Virus record (IMG/VR): IMGVR_UViG_3300039098_000081 | Location: 1-41,312 of that record | From: a virus | Direction: 5' to 3' (one strand) | Length of the DNA stretch: 41,312 nucleotides | Shown here: piece by piece, positions 16,786 to 23,941 of the stretch | Layout of the letters: every line of letters begins with the position of its first letter | Numbering within the stretch: the stretch's first letter is position 1 | Notes under the pieces: model-generated | The model's database searches: none | What the model saw: only the letters and a program-made list of their open reading frames with translations | Told to the model about the DNA's origin: nothing | Program-made: the position numbers and the translations under genes

Positions 16786-16992
16786 ATGCCGCTGAAGCAC
16801 AATAATATCGTCCATTGGTCAGACTGCGCAATCTACAACGCCCCGGCCATGGAACCCGGTCCCTGCGATTGCGGAGCGGCTAAAGCTGAGCGTAGATGGT
16901 GGACATTGCTTCATCACCGCGCCTGTATCCGTCTCTCGGGCTGGAAAAACCTTCTTCGAGTACGGATAGGCTCGTTATTTTTGAAACAGTAA
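16786..16992 (+). CDS. Conserved small phage protein with DCAIYN...GPCDCG motif
   Basis: A 68-residue protein after AAAGGAG. The N-terminal part, HWSDCAIYNAPAMEPGPCDCG, is a pattern seen in many small phage proteins and may bind a metal through Cys/His. The C-terminal half is basic. Its last 113 bases overlap, in the opposite direction, the end of the WYL-like gene, so both strands appear to be coding here. No role is known. Confidence 0.65.
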   Translation: MPLKHNNIVHWSDCAIYNAPAMEPGPCDCGAAKAERRWWTLLHHRACIRLSGWKNLLRVRIGSLFLKQ

Positions 16993-17173
16993 GGAGAGCC
17001 CAATTGTGCGGCCTTGCCGATTCGTGGCCGCCGCATGTCTGGTAGCACCTTAGCAGCTCGCTACCCTTTAAAGACACTCCGTAGGCATGCGGTTCTACAA
17101 CCCTGCGGATACCCTTATAGGTGAGAGAGATACGCTTCATCCCCCTAATCGCCTGACAAATAGCTTGGTTCAT
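16880..17173 (-). CDS. WYL-domain-like small protein
   Basis: A 97-residue leftward protein with a very strong AGGGGGAGGC ribosome site. The pattern ISLTYKGIRRVVEPHAYGV, then LLRCYQT, GWxLL-like (NWALLTV) and a terminal DEAMSTIYAQL, matches the compact WYL-type ligand-binding fold found in transcription regulators, here without a DNA-binding domain. WYL domains often sense nucleic acids or nucleotides in phage and defence contexts. A TTGACG with TTTAAA 15 bases further lies upstream. It overlaps the rightward gene at 16786. Family call is by pattern; the role is unknown. Confidence 0.65.
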   Translation of the reverse strand: MNQAICQAIRGMKRISLTYKGIRRVVEPHAYGVSLKGSELLRCYQTCGGHESARPHNWALLTVSKITSLSVLEEGFSSPRDGYRRGDEAMSTIYAQL

Positions 17174-17222
17174 GCCTCCCCCTTTTAAAGATTGAATTAA
17201 GCCACGTCAACCTACAACGCCG

Positions 17223-17248
17223 CCCCTTGAGAAATCAAGGGGTTTTTT
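17223..17248 (+). terminator. Strong rho-independent terminator before the lysis genes
   Basis: CCCCTTGA (17223-17230) pairs perfectly with TCAAGGGG (17235-17242) around a GAAA tetraloop, followed by six T. It terminates rightward transcription just before the first lysis-region gene, whose GGAG begins within ten bases of the T-run. Late expression therefore needs readthrough here. Confidence 0.9.
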
Positions 17249-17260
17249 ATTGGAGCGCCG

Positions 17261-17491
17261 ATGCGAACACTGTCCGACGCCGACCTGCGGGAATTGAAGC
17301 GGATACTCTCCGACGCGCACGCCTGCCCCTTTACACAGGATCGAGTTAGAGCCTTAAACGACTTGGCCGATACCGCCCTGCTGGTTAAGAAAACCAGCAT
17401 ATCCGCTATCGTCAAGGGGGTCTTGTCGTTGTTCGGCCTGCTGCTGCTGCTCGGCGTAGGATACTGGATGCAAAAACAGCTTGGGGGGTAA
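17261..17491 (+). CDS. Small C-terminal-anchored membrane protein, lysis region
   Basis: A 76-residue protein. The soluble charged N-terminus with DLRELKRIL and DLADTALLVKK is followed by one TM segment at about residues 47-68 (ISAIVKGVLSLFGLLLLLGVGYWM). It directly abuts the endolysin gene. Such tail-anchored proteins in lysis cassettes are often holins, antiholins or holin accessory proteins. A separate three-TM holin lies downstream, so this one may be a second holin or a regulator. Confidence 0.65.
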   Translation: MRTLSDADLRELKRILSDAHACPFTQDRVRALNDLADTALLVKKTSISAIVKGVLSLFGLLLLLGVGYWMQKQLGG

Positions 17492-17851
17492 ATGTCCGAC
17501 CATATAAGCCATTTTAAAAAAGGCGAATTTGCTTGCCATTGTTGCGGAGTGGAGAAAATCCACCACGCTTTTTTGTTGCGGCTGGACAAGGCCCGGAAGA
17601 TTGCCGGGGTGCCGTTCAAGATAACGTCAGGCTATCGCTGCCAGTCCCATAACGCTGCGGTCGGTTCACGGCCCACCTCCTCGCATGTAAAGGGTAGGGC
17701 GGCAGACCTTGCCGTTATCGGCAATCGAATGCGTTTCCTTGTTCTTGCGGCGCTTATCAAGGCGGGCTTTACCCGTATCGGCATCGGCGAGGGCTTTATC
17801 CATGTGGATTCCGACATAGAGAAAAGTCAGAACGTAACCTGGCTCTATTGA
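17492..17851 (+). CDS. Endolysin, M15-family peptidase
   Basis: A 119-residue Peptidase_M15 domain: TSGYRC, then SSHVKGRAADL with Zn ligands His65 and Asp72, and FIHVD with His104. These are the S-x-H-x-x-G-x-A-x-D and H-x-D signatures of D-Ala-D-Ala carboxypeptidases and L-Ala-D-Glu endopeptidases. It would cut peptidoglycan cross-links at lysis. No signal peptide is present, so it needs a holin to escape. The N-terminal Cys cluster (CHCCG) may add structure. The start abuts the preceding stop. Confidence 0.9.
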   Translation: MSDHISHFKKGEFACHCCGVEKIHHAFLLRLDKARKIAGVPFKITSGYRCQSHNAAVGSRPTSSHVKGRAADLAVIGNRMRFLVLAALIKAGFTRIGIGEGFIHVDSDIEKSQNVTWLY

Positions 17852-17861
17852 TGGAGGCATT

Positions 17862-18023
17862 ATGTGCTTTTGTGAGTTGAAACAAGAGGATCGCTGCTGC
17901 TCCTACTGCGACAACCGGCTGGCTTGTTCGATGGTCTGTAACGCAGTCAATCCGATCTACATGAGCCAGTGCATCAATCTCACATTCAGGAGGCTAGAGA
18001 GTGAGCGAGAAGAAGAAATGTAA
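17862..18023 (+). CDS. Cys-rich 53-residue protein
   Basis: GGAGG lies just before the ATG. The protein contains eight Cys, including MCFC at the start and CCSYC, then ACSMVC, and an acidic tail. The spacing suggests a small metal-binding fold. It overlaps the start of the glycyl radical microprotein by 23 bases. No family recognised. Confidence 0.6.
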   Translation: MCFCELKQEDRCCSYCDNRLACSMVCNAVNPIYMSQCINLTFRRLESEREEEM

Positions 18024-18153
18024 TGCACCCGTTGAGGTCTATTCCCGCGTCTGCGGCTTCTTTCGCCCGGTGAAGTGTTGGAACAAGGGCAAGCAGGAGG
18101 AGTACGAAGAGCGCAAGAACTTTAAAATCACCGAGTTGATGGGGAGCGAATGA
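18001..18153 (+). CDS. Stand-alone NrdD-like glycyl radical domain
   Basis: A 50-residue protein starting at GTG, with GGAGG about ten bases upstream, and overlapping the next start (ATGA). Residues 12-41 (EVYSRVCGFFRPV, then WNKGKQEEYEERKNF) match the C-terminal end of anaerobic class III ribonucleotide reductase. There R-V-C-G-Y/F contains the glycine that carries the radical, Gly19 here. The rest of NrdD is absent from the window. Small free glycyl radical proteins are known: YfiD/GrcA of E. coli and Y06I of phage T4 repair oxygen-broken pyruvate formate-lyase. A similar spare-part role for host NrdD is inferred. Confidence 0.75.
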   Translation: MSEKKKCNAPVEVYSRVCGFFRPVKCWNKGKQEEYEERKNFKITELMGSE

Positions 18154-19004
18154 GCCCAACAGAGCGCATGGAGACGGTCTATCGAGAGCATCCGCAGGGT
18201 ATAGGCCGCGATATCCTGGCAAGGAAGGCACAGGTCGGCACCAAGCGGGCTAGGACGTTCCTCAGGCGCAAGAAAGAGACGATGGAAACGGTTGTCTCCC
18301 TGACTGACTGGCATGTGCCCTATGAAGACGAACGGGCCGTCAATTGTGCTTTGAACTTCTGCCGAGCGATTCAGCCCGACGTTATCGTGATGCACGAAGT
18401 CCATGATTTCTATGACCTGAGCCGCTTCAACCAAGACCCGGCGCGCAAAGAGACGTTACAGGATGAGCTCGACCAGGCCACTAAGTATCTTCGACGTCTG
18501 CGCAAATTCTGCCCCGATTCTCGTCTGATATTACTGGAAAGCAACCATCTCGACAGATTGCGGCGTTTTTTGTGGACAGAAGGCCGGCCGTTGTCTTCCC
18601 TGCGGGCCTTGCAACTCGAAAGCCTGCTGGAACTCCAAGAGCTCGACATCGAATTTCGCCAGAACTGGCACCACAAAGGCGTCCTGTTCAAACACGGCGA
18701 TCTGGTGCGGAAATATGCCGCCTACACAGCCAAGGGCGAGTTTGACAAGGAAGGCTGCGCGGGGGTGACAGGCCATACCCACCGGCTCGGTGCGTTCTAC
18801 ACACGGAAACGGGGAGGTTCCTACGCCTGGTTTGAGTCGGGTTGTCTGTGCGACCTCAACCCTGAGTATATTTCCGGCGTGGCCGACTGGCAGCATGGCG
18901 TCACCCTCGTTAATTTTGAACGCAATGGACGTCAATACTTTGCCGAGCCTGTGCCGATTATCAACGGCCAACTCATCTACGGCGGGAGGGTGATTAGTGC
19001 GTGA
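18150..19004 (+). CDS. Calcineurin-like metallophosphoesterase
   Basis: A 284-residue protein. A short N-terminal helix-turn-helix-like region (about residues 1-42: GRDILARKAQVGTKRARTFLRR) precedes a metallophosphoesterase core. The core has LTDWHVPY (D-x-H), MHEVHDFYD in place of the usual G-D, ESNHLDR (the G-N-H motif), HGD and a final TGHTHR. It would hydrolyse phosphodiesters or phosphomonoesters with two metals; substrate unknown. It is coupled to the glycyl radical gene. Similar enzymes occur in many phage genomes, some acting on nucleotides or nucleic acids. Confidence 0.85.
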   Translation: MSPTERMETVYREHPQGIGRDILARKAQVGTKRARTFLRRKKETMETVVSLTDWHVPYEDERAVNCALNFCRAIQPDVIVMHEVHDFYDLSRFNQDPARKETLQDELDQATKYLRRLRKFCPDSRLILLESNHLDRLRRFLWTEGRPLSSLRALQLESLLELQELDIEFRQNWHHKGVLFKHGDLVRKYAAYTAKGEFDKEGCAGVTGHTHRLGAFYTRKRGGSYAWFESGCLCDLNPEYISGVADWQHGVTLVNFERNGRQYFAEPVPIINGQLIYGGRVISA

Positions 19005-19128
19005 CTATCCCTATTGCCACCAATGCGACAAACCCGCCGAACGAGATTGTGATTGTTTCGCCAAATGCAAAGCCTGCGGCAAAGCCTATAGCGCTAACTG
19101 CCAACAATGCCTGAAAGGAAAGATATGA
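18997..19128 (+). CDS. Double zinc-ribbon microprotein
   Basis: A 43-residue protein from GTG with GGGAGG seven bases upstream; it overlaps the previous stop and the next start. The Cys pattern is CHQC, CDC, CKAC and CQQC, four Cys groups enough for two small zinc sites. No other feature is visible. Probably a DNA-, RNA- or protein-binding adaptor. Confidence 0.65.
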   Translation: MRDYPYCHQCDKPAERDCDCFAKCKACGKAYSANCQQCLKGKI

Positions 19129-19376
19129 AATTCATAGCGCATCACAACGGCAAAGAGATCCCCTATTGGCTCGGCATCTTGATTGCCCTAGATCAGTTCG
19201 CCGGGGCGTTCATCCCTGGTGCGGACGTGGACGAAACCATCAGCAGCCGCATCGGTCGCAGGAAAAAGAAGATGGGCGGCAAGATTCCCTTCTGGCGGCA
19301 TCCTCTCGCTGCGTCCATCGACTACTTTCTGGAAAAGATCGACCCCGGCCACAGCATCGACGCGATAGGGAGTTAA
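19125..19376 (+). CDS. Conserved lysis-region protein (DETISSR type)
   Basis: An 83-residue protein; ATG 19125 has GAAAGGA upstream and overlaps the previous stop. It shows WLGILIALDQFAGAFIPG followed by DVDETISSRIGRR and a DPGHS motif near the end. This layout recurs in small proteins of phage lysis and late regions whose role is unknown. The first hydrophobic part may be a membrane segment. Confidence 0.65.
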   Translation: MKFIAHHNGKEIPYWLGILIALDQFAGAFIPGADVDETISSRIGRRKKKMGGKIPFWRHPLAASIDYFLEKIDPGHSIDAIGS

Positions 19377-19378
19377 CC

Positions 19379-19774
19379 ATGGGAGCCGTAGACATCGACG
19401 TGAGCAGCGCGGTCAAGGGGTTATTTTCCGGTCTGGATTCGCTGTTTACCAGCGACGAGGAGCGGGAGAATGCCCGCCGCCTGCTGTCGGAGATCGAGCA
19501 GAAGCCGCATTTGCTGCAAGCGGAAATCACCCTGCAAGAGGCCAAGCACCGCTCTGTCTTTGTGGCCGGGTGGAGGCCCTGTATCGGCTGGGTCTGCGCG
19601 GCGGGGCTGGGCTATCAATTCCTGATCCTGCCGTTTGCCGGGCTGATCTCAGCCTACCTTGCCCCCGAAGCGGCCTTGCCGTCCCTGGAAGTGGGGCAGC
19701 TTATGACCTTGGTGCTGTCTCTGCTCGGCTTGGGCGGGCTGCGAACCTTTGAGAAAAAAACAGGAGTCTCTTGA
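19379..19774 (+). CDS. Holin, three-TM family
   Basis: A 131-residue protein. A charged N-terminal helix (residues 1-60) leads to EAKHRSVFVAGWRPCIGWVCAAGLGYQF, the signature of the GTA/3TM holin family. Hydrophobic stretches follow at about 68-92 and 107-122. Holins open the inner membrane and time release of the endolysin. It lies downstream of the M15 endolysin and ends TTGATG with the tail-fibre gene. Confidence 0.8.
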   Translation: MGAVDIDVSSAVKGLFSGLDSLFTSDEERENARRLLSEIEQKPHLLQAEITLQEAKHRSVFVAGWRPCIGWVCAAGLGYQFLILPFAGLISAYLAPEAALPSLEVGQLMTLVLSLLGLGGLRTFEKKTGVS

Positions 19775-21567
19775 TGGGCTTAACGATTAGCCAACTGACG
19801 GAAAAAACCACCATTGATCCCACGGATCAATTTGAAATCCAAGAGGCTGGTGGTGGCAGCAAGAGAGTGACTATCACGCCCGCCGCGCTCGGCGCGTCTC
19901 CCTCTACCCACACCCACGACGACCGGTATTACACCGAGGCCGAGGCGGATGCACTGGAAGATGCCTCCATCCTTCGTGATTGCCTCCCCTCCGAAGCCCA
20001 TTTCGAAGCTCTCGCTGCGAAGCGTAGGGATGATTACGCCGGGTCTGGCTTTGTTGAGTGGGGAAATCATTTTAGTAGCGCTTCTTATCCTAATATTAAT
20101 GAGGGTATGTGGCAGCATGCGGGAAACCCTAACACTTTTGTCCTTGGTGATGGCCAGAGTCCAACAGGGGTTAGTAAAACAGAAGCCCCGTATGTATGTG
20201 TAAACGGTTACATCGTTAGGGTTGATAGGGATGTAACAAACAATGCTGCCCAAACAAGGGTTCTTCTTCCCGATGCTCCTGCCACTTCAAGTCTCCTCGA
20301 TAGACAAGACCTAGTGTTCCTTGAGTGTTTTCATGAGGATATCAGCGAGAAAGACTTTGTTTATCCTTACGGCAACACTCAGTTCGGTGCAACCTCCTAT
20401 AGTTGTCCTGATGGCACCTCCCTGACTTGTGCTAATGGAGCCTTCACTGGTTATGGAACCTACAGCCTCTTCGGCAACTGGCAGTCTGCTAATGACTTGA
20501 TTGGTAAAGGTATCGTCTGGTCTACTATGACGGAGGCTCAGAAGAGGAGCTTTGCGTCTGACCCTGAGAATAACCTCTACTACACGCCTGATAATAAGAT
20601 TGTGCAGGTGAGGTACAGGGTGAGGGTTGTTGAGGGTTTGGGGAGTGATTGGGGAAACCCTTTTAAAGCTACTATCTCAAGCGTGGCTTATTATGGAGAT
20701 TCATCTAACGAGCGGTTAAAAGCTAAAGGTAAACGTGTCAGTATCCTTAGTGATGTGGGTGTTTACAATGATGGCTCCTCTAACTACTGGAATACTAAAG
20801 CTACAGTAGCAGAGGAGTTTGAGGACACTTGTGGGACTTATGTAGCATTAAATTCTGGCGGTGGAAAGGATATATCTACTGCCCACAACGGCCTCTGCTT
20901 CGTTATCCCTATCGCTCTGGACCAGCGCCGGAATATGGGGGCTTTTCTTAACGAGGGATGGACCGGCACGACTGCGAGCGGGATGAATTCCAACGGTTCG
21001 GCTAAATTCCTCATCCCTGTTGGTGAGGGAGGCAGTGGGACCGCCAAATTCTGGTATCAATTAACCGTCGATGAAAAGGCTGTGATTAAAACTGGCGATG
21101 TGGTTGAAAACTGCTTTACCTATGCGAGTGGGGGCAGTATTGCATCTGGTGTCTCAGGCCGCCCCGATGGGCTCTACTACGATGCCATCTACGAGCATGA
21201 CGTTAAAGACCTCCGCAATAGTTCTCATAAAGTAACAGACTTCAAGAGATGTCTTGAGCGGGAGTTCAATAAGACTGTCGCTGGTGAGACTAGAGGGTGG
21301 GAGAAGAGCAACAAGACTGTGCTTGCGGCACAAAACCCAATATCGGCAGGCACCACAACCAGATTGAATTATACTGGTATCGGTTCTTATACTGCTATTG
21401 GTGATACCCTGCAAGTTATCCAAAGCGGCACCCCGAAAAAGGCTATGGTGACGGCTGTGTCTGCGGACTATGTTGACTTTGAAGCTAGCCCCGGAAGCAC
21501 CTTTGCCTCCACCGCTACCGGAGATGTCTTTTGCTTGTCTGGCCCTAGAGACTATTGGAGTAAATAA
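19774..21567 (+). CDS. Tail fibre protein
   Basis: A 597-residue protein starting at ATG 19774 with AGGAG seven bases upstream. The N-terminal part (LTEKTTIDPTDQFEIQEAGGG, then DDRYYTEAEADAL) is the usual anchor of phage tail fibres. The long middle and end are beta-rich and aromatic. After about base 20030 the DNA is distinctly AT-richer than the genome backbone, suggesting that the distal, host-binding part was acquired. An HNH endonuclease gene follows immediately. Confidence 0.75.
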   Translation: MGLTISQLTEKTTIDPTDQFEIQEAGGGSKRVTITPAALGASPSTHTHDDRYYTEAEADALEDASILRDCLPSEAHFEALAAKRRDDYAGSGFVEWGNHFSSASYPNINEGMWQHAGNPNTFVLGDGQSPTGVSKTEAPYVCVNGYIVRVDRDVTNNAAQTRVLLPDAPATSSLLDRQDLVFLECFHEDISEKDFVYPYGNTQFGATSYSCPDGTSLTCANGAFTGYGTYSLFGNWQSANDLIGKGIVWSTMTEAQKRSFASDPENNLYYTPDNKIVQVRYRVRVVEGLGSDWGNPFKATISSVAYYGDSSNERLKAKGKRVSILSDVGVYNDGSSNYWNTKATVAEEFEDTCGTYVALNSGGGKDISTAHNGLCFVIPIALDQRRNMGAFLNEGWTGTTASGMNSNGSAKFLIPVGEGGSGTAKFWYQLTVDEKAVIKTGDVVENCFTYASGGSIASGVSGRPDGLYYDAIYEHDVKDLRNSSHKVTDFKRCLEREFNKTVAGETRGWEKSNKTVLAAQNPISAGTTTRLNYTGIGSYTAIGDTLQVIQSGTPKKAMVTAVSADYVDFEASPGSTFASTATGDVFCLSGPRDYWSK

Positions 21568-22203
21568 TTGGCGCGAATAAAATGGACCATACATAAAGTC
21601 AAAAATTATATAGAGAATTGCGGAGGGATTTTAGTATCGACCGTATATCGTCATGCGAATGATTATCTTGAGTTTAAGTGTCCTGACTGCGGCAAGAAGT
21701 TTGAAAGGCGCTGGAGCAAGATAACTCAAGGGCAGTCAGTATATTGTAAAGAATGTGCTCAAGTTCGCGCAATGCGTCATCTGAGAAAAGACCATCTTAA
21801 AGTCTGCGAGCGTTGCGGCGGGCCTAAAGCCCATAAGAGCACGTCGAAACTGTGTCGCAAATGTTGGGCAGCTTCGCTTGAGAAAGAAGAACATCCCAAC
21901 TACGGAAACCCAAACAATAGGTTTAAAGGTGAGGATAACCCCGCTTGGAATGGTGGCGGGATTAATTATTGGAAAAGACAGATAGTAGCGGTGGGGGCCT
22001 GCGATTATTGCGGGTACGATGGCACAGCTTTGGTGGCGCATCATCTTAATGCAAAAAGCAGCAACCCTAACGAGGAGACGGACTTGAATAATGGCGTTTG
22101 CCTTTGTGCTAACTGCCACATGGAGTTTCATTTAAAGTTCGGTAATAATTGCACTAAAGAACAGTATTACACACTTAAGGAGTCTCGACATGCTGCAATG
22201 TGA
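21568..22203 (+). CDS. HNH homing-type endonuclease with zinc ribbons
   Basis: A 211-residue protein from TTG, with GGAG seven bases upstream; it begins right after the tail-fibre stop. It has several Cys pairs (CPDC, CKEC, CERC, CRKC) and then the HNH core: CDYC, ALVAHHLNAKSSNP and NNGVCLCANCHMEFH. Such nucleases nick or cut DNA and spread as free-standing homing genes. It sits between two fibre genes in an AT-rich cassette and may drive fibre exchange. It overlaps the next start by 14 bases. Confidence 0.85.
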   Translation: MARIKWTIHKVKNYIENCGGILVSTVYRHANDYLEFKCPDCGKKFERRWSKITQGQSVYCKECAQVRAMRHLRKDHLKVCERCGGPKAHKSTSKLCRKCWAASLEKEEHPNYGNPNNRFKGEDNPAWNGGGINYWKRQIVAVGACDYCGYDGTALVAHHLNAKSSNPNEETDLNNGVCLCANCHMEFHLKFGNNCTKEQYYTLKESRHAAM

Positions 22204-22978
22204 CATCATTGGCGACCCTGCGAACTACCCAACAAGCTGGAAGGTCGCGGGCAATCAACTGTTCGGGAATCCTCTACTGGTAGGTGAGGGAGGGAACTCG
22301 CTGATTCCTGATGGGACGAGTAAGGCATTTAAGATGTCTCGGAAAGTAAAGAGTTACAAGCTTGCACTTGTATCTAACGACCTCGGTGCTACGTGGGCCG
22401 TAGGTACTCCCTCGTTCTGGAATGTCATTGAGGGAACTTCCAACAGTATTACGTCTGACCAACCGACAGGGCGTATCATCATGCTCTTCTACACCACCGA
22501 AGCCTCCCCAATGGAACTTGCAAGTAATGCTGAAGTGTTGGCATTGGGGGATGTGTATGTGAGTGCTGCAACTCACACAAACTATGGTGGCTTACTGGTA
22601 ACGCATCTGCTCGATAAAGTAGCTACCAGTATAGTAGGCCCCCACAACTTGACAGGTACACCTATAACATCCTATGGACTGAAGCCCCCATCGAATATTA
22701 TGAATGATGCAGCAGACAAGGCTCCGGCACATACTCTCCTCGTACCTGGAGACACAGACAGTCCCACCGTCAAAGTCCTTCCGTATCTCACTAGAGAGGA
22801 CGGCAAGGCTTATCTCCGGTTACTCTATAAAGAGATGATTTATGATGTAGATTGGGGTGATGATTCTAAGTTCAATGTTATAGACAATGAATCGACCACG
22901 ACAGATGACAATGCGAACACGGTCAAGATTGGCCAGAAGCGTATCGAGCTACCGTTCTTCGTAGGAGACACTGCATAA
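22190..22978 (+). CDS. Second tail-fibre or appendage protein
   Basis: A 262-residue protein with AAGGAG upstream of its ATG inside the end of the HNH gene. It is beta-rich and low in charge, with LVGEGGNSLIPDGTSKAFK in the first third. The DNA is AT-rich like the distal fibre gene. Position among fibre genes suggests a fibre subunit, spike or adhesin. No family recognised. Confidence 0.6.
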   Translation: MLQCDIIGDPANYPTSWKVAGNQLFGNPLLVGEGGNSLIPDGTSKAFKMSRKVKSYKLALVSNDLGATWAVGTPSFWNVIEGTSNSITSDQPTGRIIMLFYTTEASPMELASNAEVLALGDVYVSAATHTNYGGLLVTHLLDKVATSIVGPHNLTGTPITSYGLKPPSNIMNDAADKAPAHTLLVPGDTDSPTVKVLPYLTREDGKAYLRLLYKEMIYDVDWGDDSKFNVIDNESTTTDDNANTVKIGQKRIELPFFVGDTA

Positions 22979-22979
22979 T

Positions 22980-23714
22980 ATGATTTATAAAACCTTAGAA
23001 GATGTACAGCGGGTAATCGAGAAGCAGAAGCCTGCTGCTGTCATTGATATGTTCATTGAGAGTTACCTTATGGGTGAAGCTCTAGCTCCTTACTTTGAGA
23101 TTGAAGAAGAGTATCAAGAGCTTTTGAATCAAGAAGATGCCCCTGACGTTGCACCTGTAGTTGACCCTGAAACTCTTGAGGTTATCACTGAGGGTTACTC
23201 TTCGAATGATATTAGGGATGCTCGTATCCTTGAGCTTGAGACTCAGTATTCTTACCTAGTTGCCCCTGAGCCTGACGCTGACGGGATTGTGCCAACATTG
23301 GGCGAGCGCAGGCCGGTGTCGGACCTAGACATCGATCTGGCCCGGCAGGCTAAGCTCATGCAGATCAAGGCAAGGTCCAAAGCAGCCCTGCCGACCGGAA
23401 GAGTGACCCTCTCGATCGGCTGGCCCATCGACTGCCGTCGCAGCGCTAGGCATGACGATGTGGGCAATATGGAGCGGCTGCTGCGGTTGTGCCAGGCAGC
23501 GGGCATGGCGGACAGCACAAAGGTCACGATCCGGGGGGCCGACAACGCCAATCATGAGGTGACCGTTGCGCAGTTGCGGGATATTGTGATTCAAGAGATG
23601 TACCAGTACGGACAAGGGCTCTATCAGCACAAGTGGGAGTTGGAGGCGCAGGCCAACGCAGCGGCCACTGCTGCCGATGTGCTGGCGGTGAGGTGGGGAA
23701 TAGTTGCAAAATAG
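22980..23714 (+). CDS. DUF4376-like tail-fibre accessory protein (chimeric)
   Basis: A 244-residue protein. The C-terminal half (RVTLSIGWPIDCRRSARHD, then TIRGADNANHEVTVAQLRDIV) matches the DUF4376 pattern found at the ends of phage fibre and fibre-assembly proteins. The N-terminal half is acidic. Codon and base use change near 23285: the first part is AT-rich like the fibre cassette and the second is GC-rich like the backbone, so the gene looks like a recombination joint. Its last codons overlap the first attP arm repeats. Confidence 0.7.
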   Translation: MIYKTLEDVQRVIEKQKPAAVIDMFIESYLMGEALAPYFEIEEEYQELLNQEDAPDVAPVVDPETLEVITEGYSSNDIRDARILELETQYSYLVAPEPDADGIVPTLGERRPVSDLDIDLARQAKLMQIKARSKAALPTGRVTLSIGWPIDCRRSARHDDVGNMERLLRLCQAAGMADSTKVTIRGADNANHEVTVAQLRDIVIQEMYQYGQGLYQHKWELEAQANAAATAADVLAVRWGIVAK

Positions 23715-23835
23715 TTGCACTACCTACCGCAAAAAGCCACTATTGGCCGCAACTATTCACATTCTTGCATAATCTGGAACATGCCGGAATTATTGGGAAA
23801 TAGCGCAAAATCAACGAGTTGCAAAGGGGTCCCGT

Positions 23836-23886
23836 CCTGCCTTCACACGGCAGGGGTCACTGGTTCGAACCCAGTAACGCCCACCA
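23836..23886 (+). other. 3' half of a tRNA-Val(CAC), attachment core
   Basis: An anticodon arm with stem CCTGCC/GGCAGG and loop TTCACAC (anticodon CAC, Val) is followed by a variable loop, a T arm (CTGG-TTCGAAC-CCAG) and the acceptor strand AACGCCC with ACCA. The 5' half (D arm and GGGCGTT strand) is missing, so this is not a working tRNA. Phages that integrate into tRNA genes carry exactly such a 3' segment so that the host tRNA is restored after insertion. Confidence 0.85.
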
Positions 23887-23895
23887 GTAAATTCA

Positions 23896-23928
23896 AGGGG
23901 TTACGGCATTAAGTCGTAGCCCCTTTTT
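23896..23928 (+). terminator. Terminator between attP core and integrase
   Basis: AGGGGTTACG (23896-23905) pairs with CGTAGCCCCT (one G-U) across a short loop, followed by five T. It faces right and would stop late or fibre transcription before it opposes the leftward integrase gene. In the host it would serve as the tRNA terminator. Confidence 0.75.
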
Positions 23929-23941
23929 CTGTAGTTGCATT

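Noticed and set aside
23836-23886. A functional phage tRNA-Val
   Set aside because: Only the anticodon arm to CCA end is present; the D arm and 5' acceptor strand are missing. It is an attachment core.
23715-23912. 65-codon plus-strand frame across attP
   Set aside because: It starts at TTG without a ribosome site and runs through the tRNA segment and arm repeats; not a gene.
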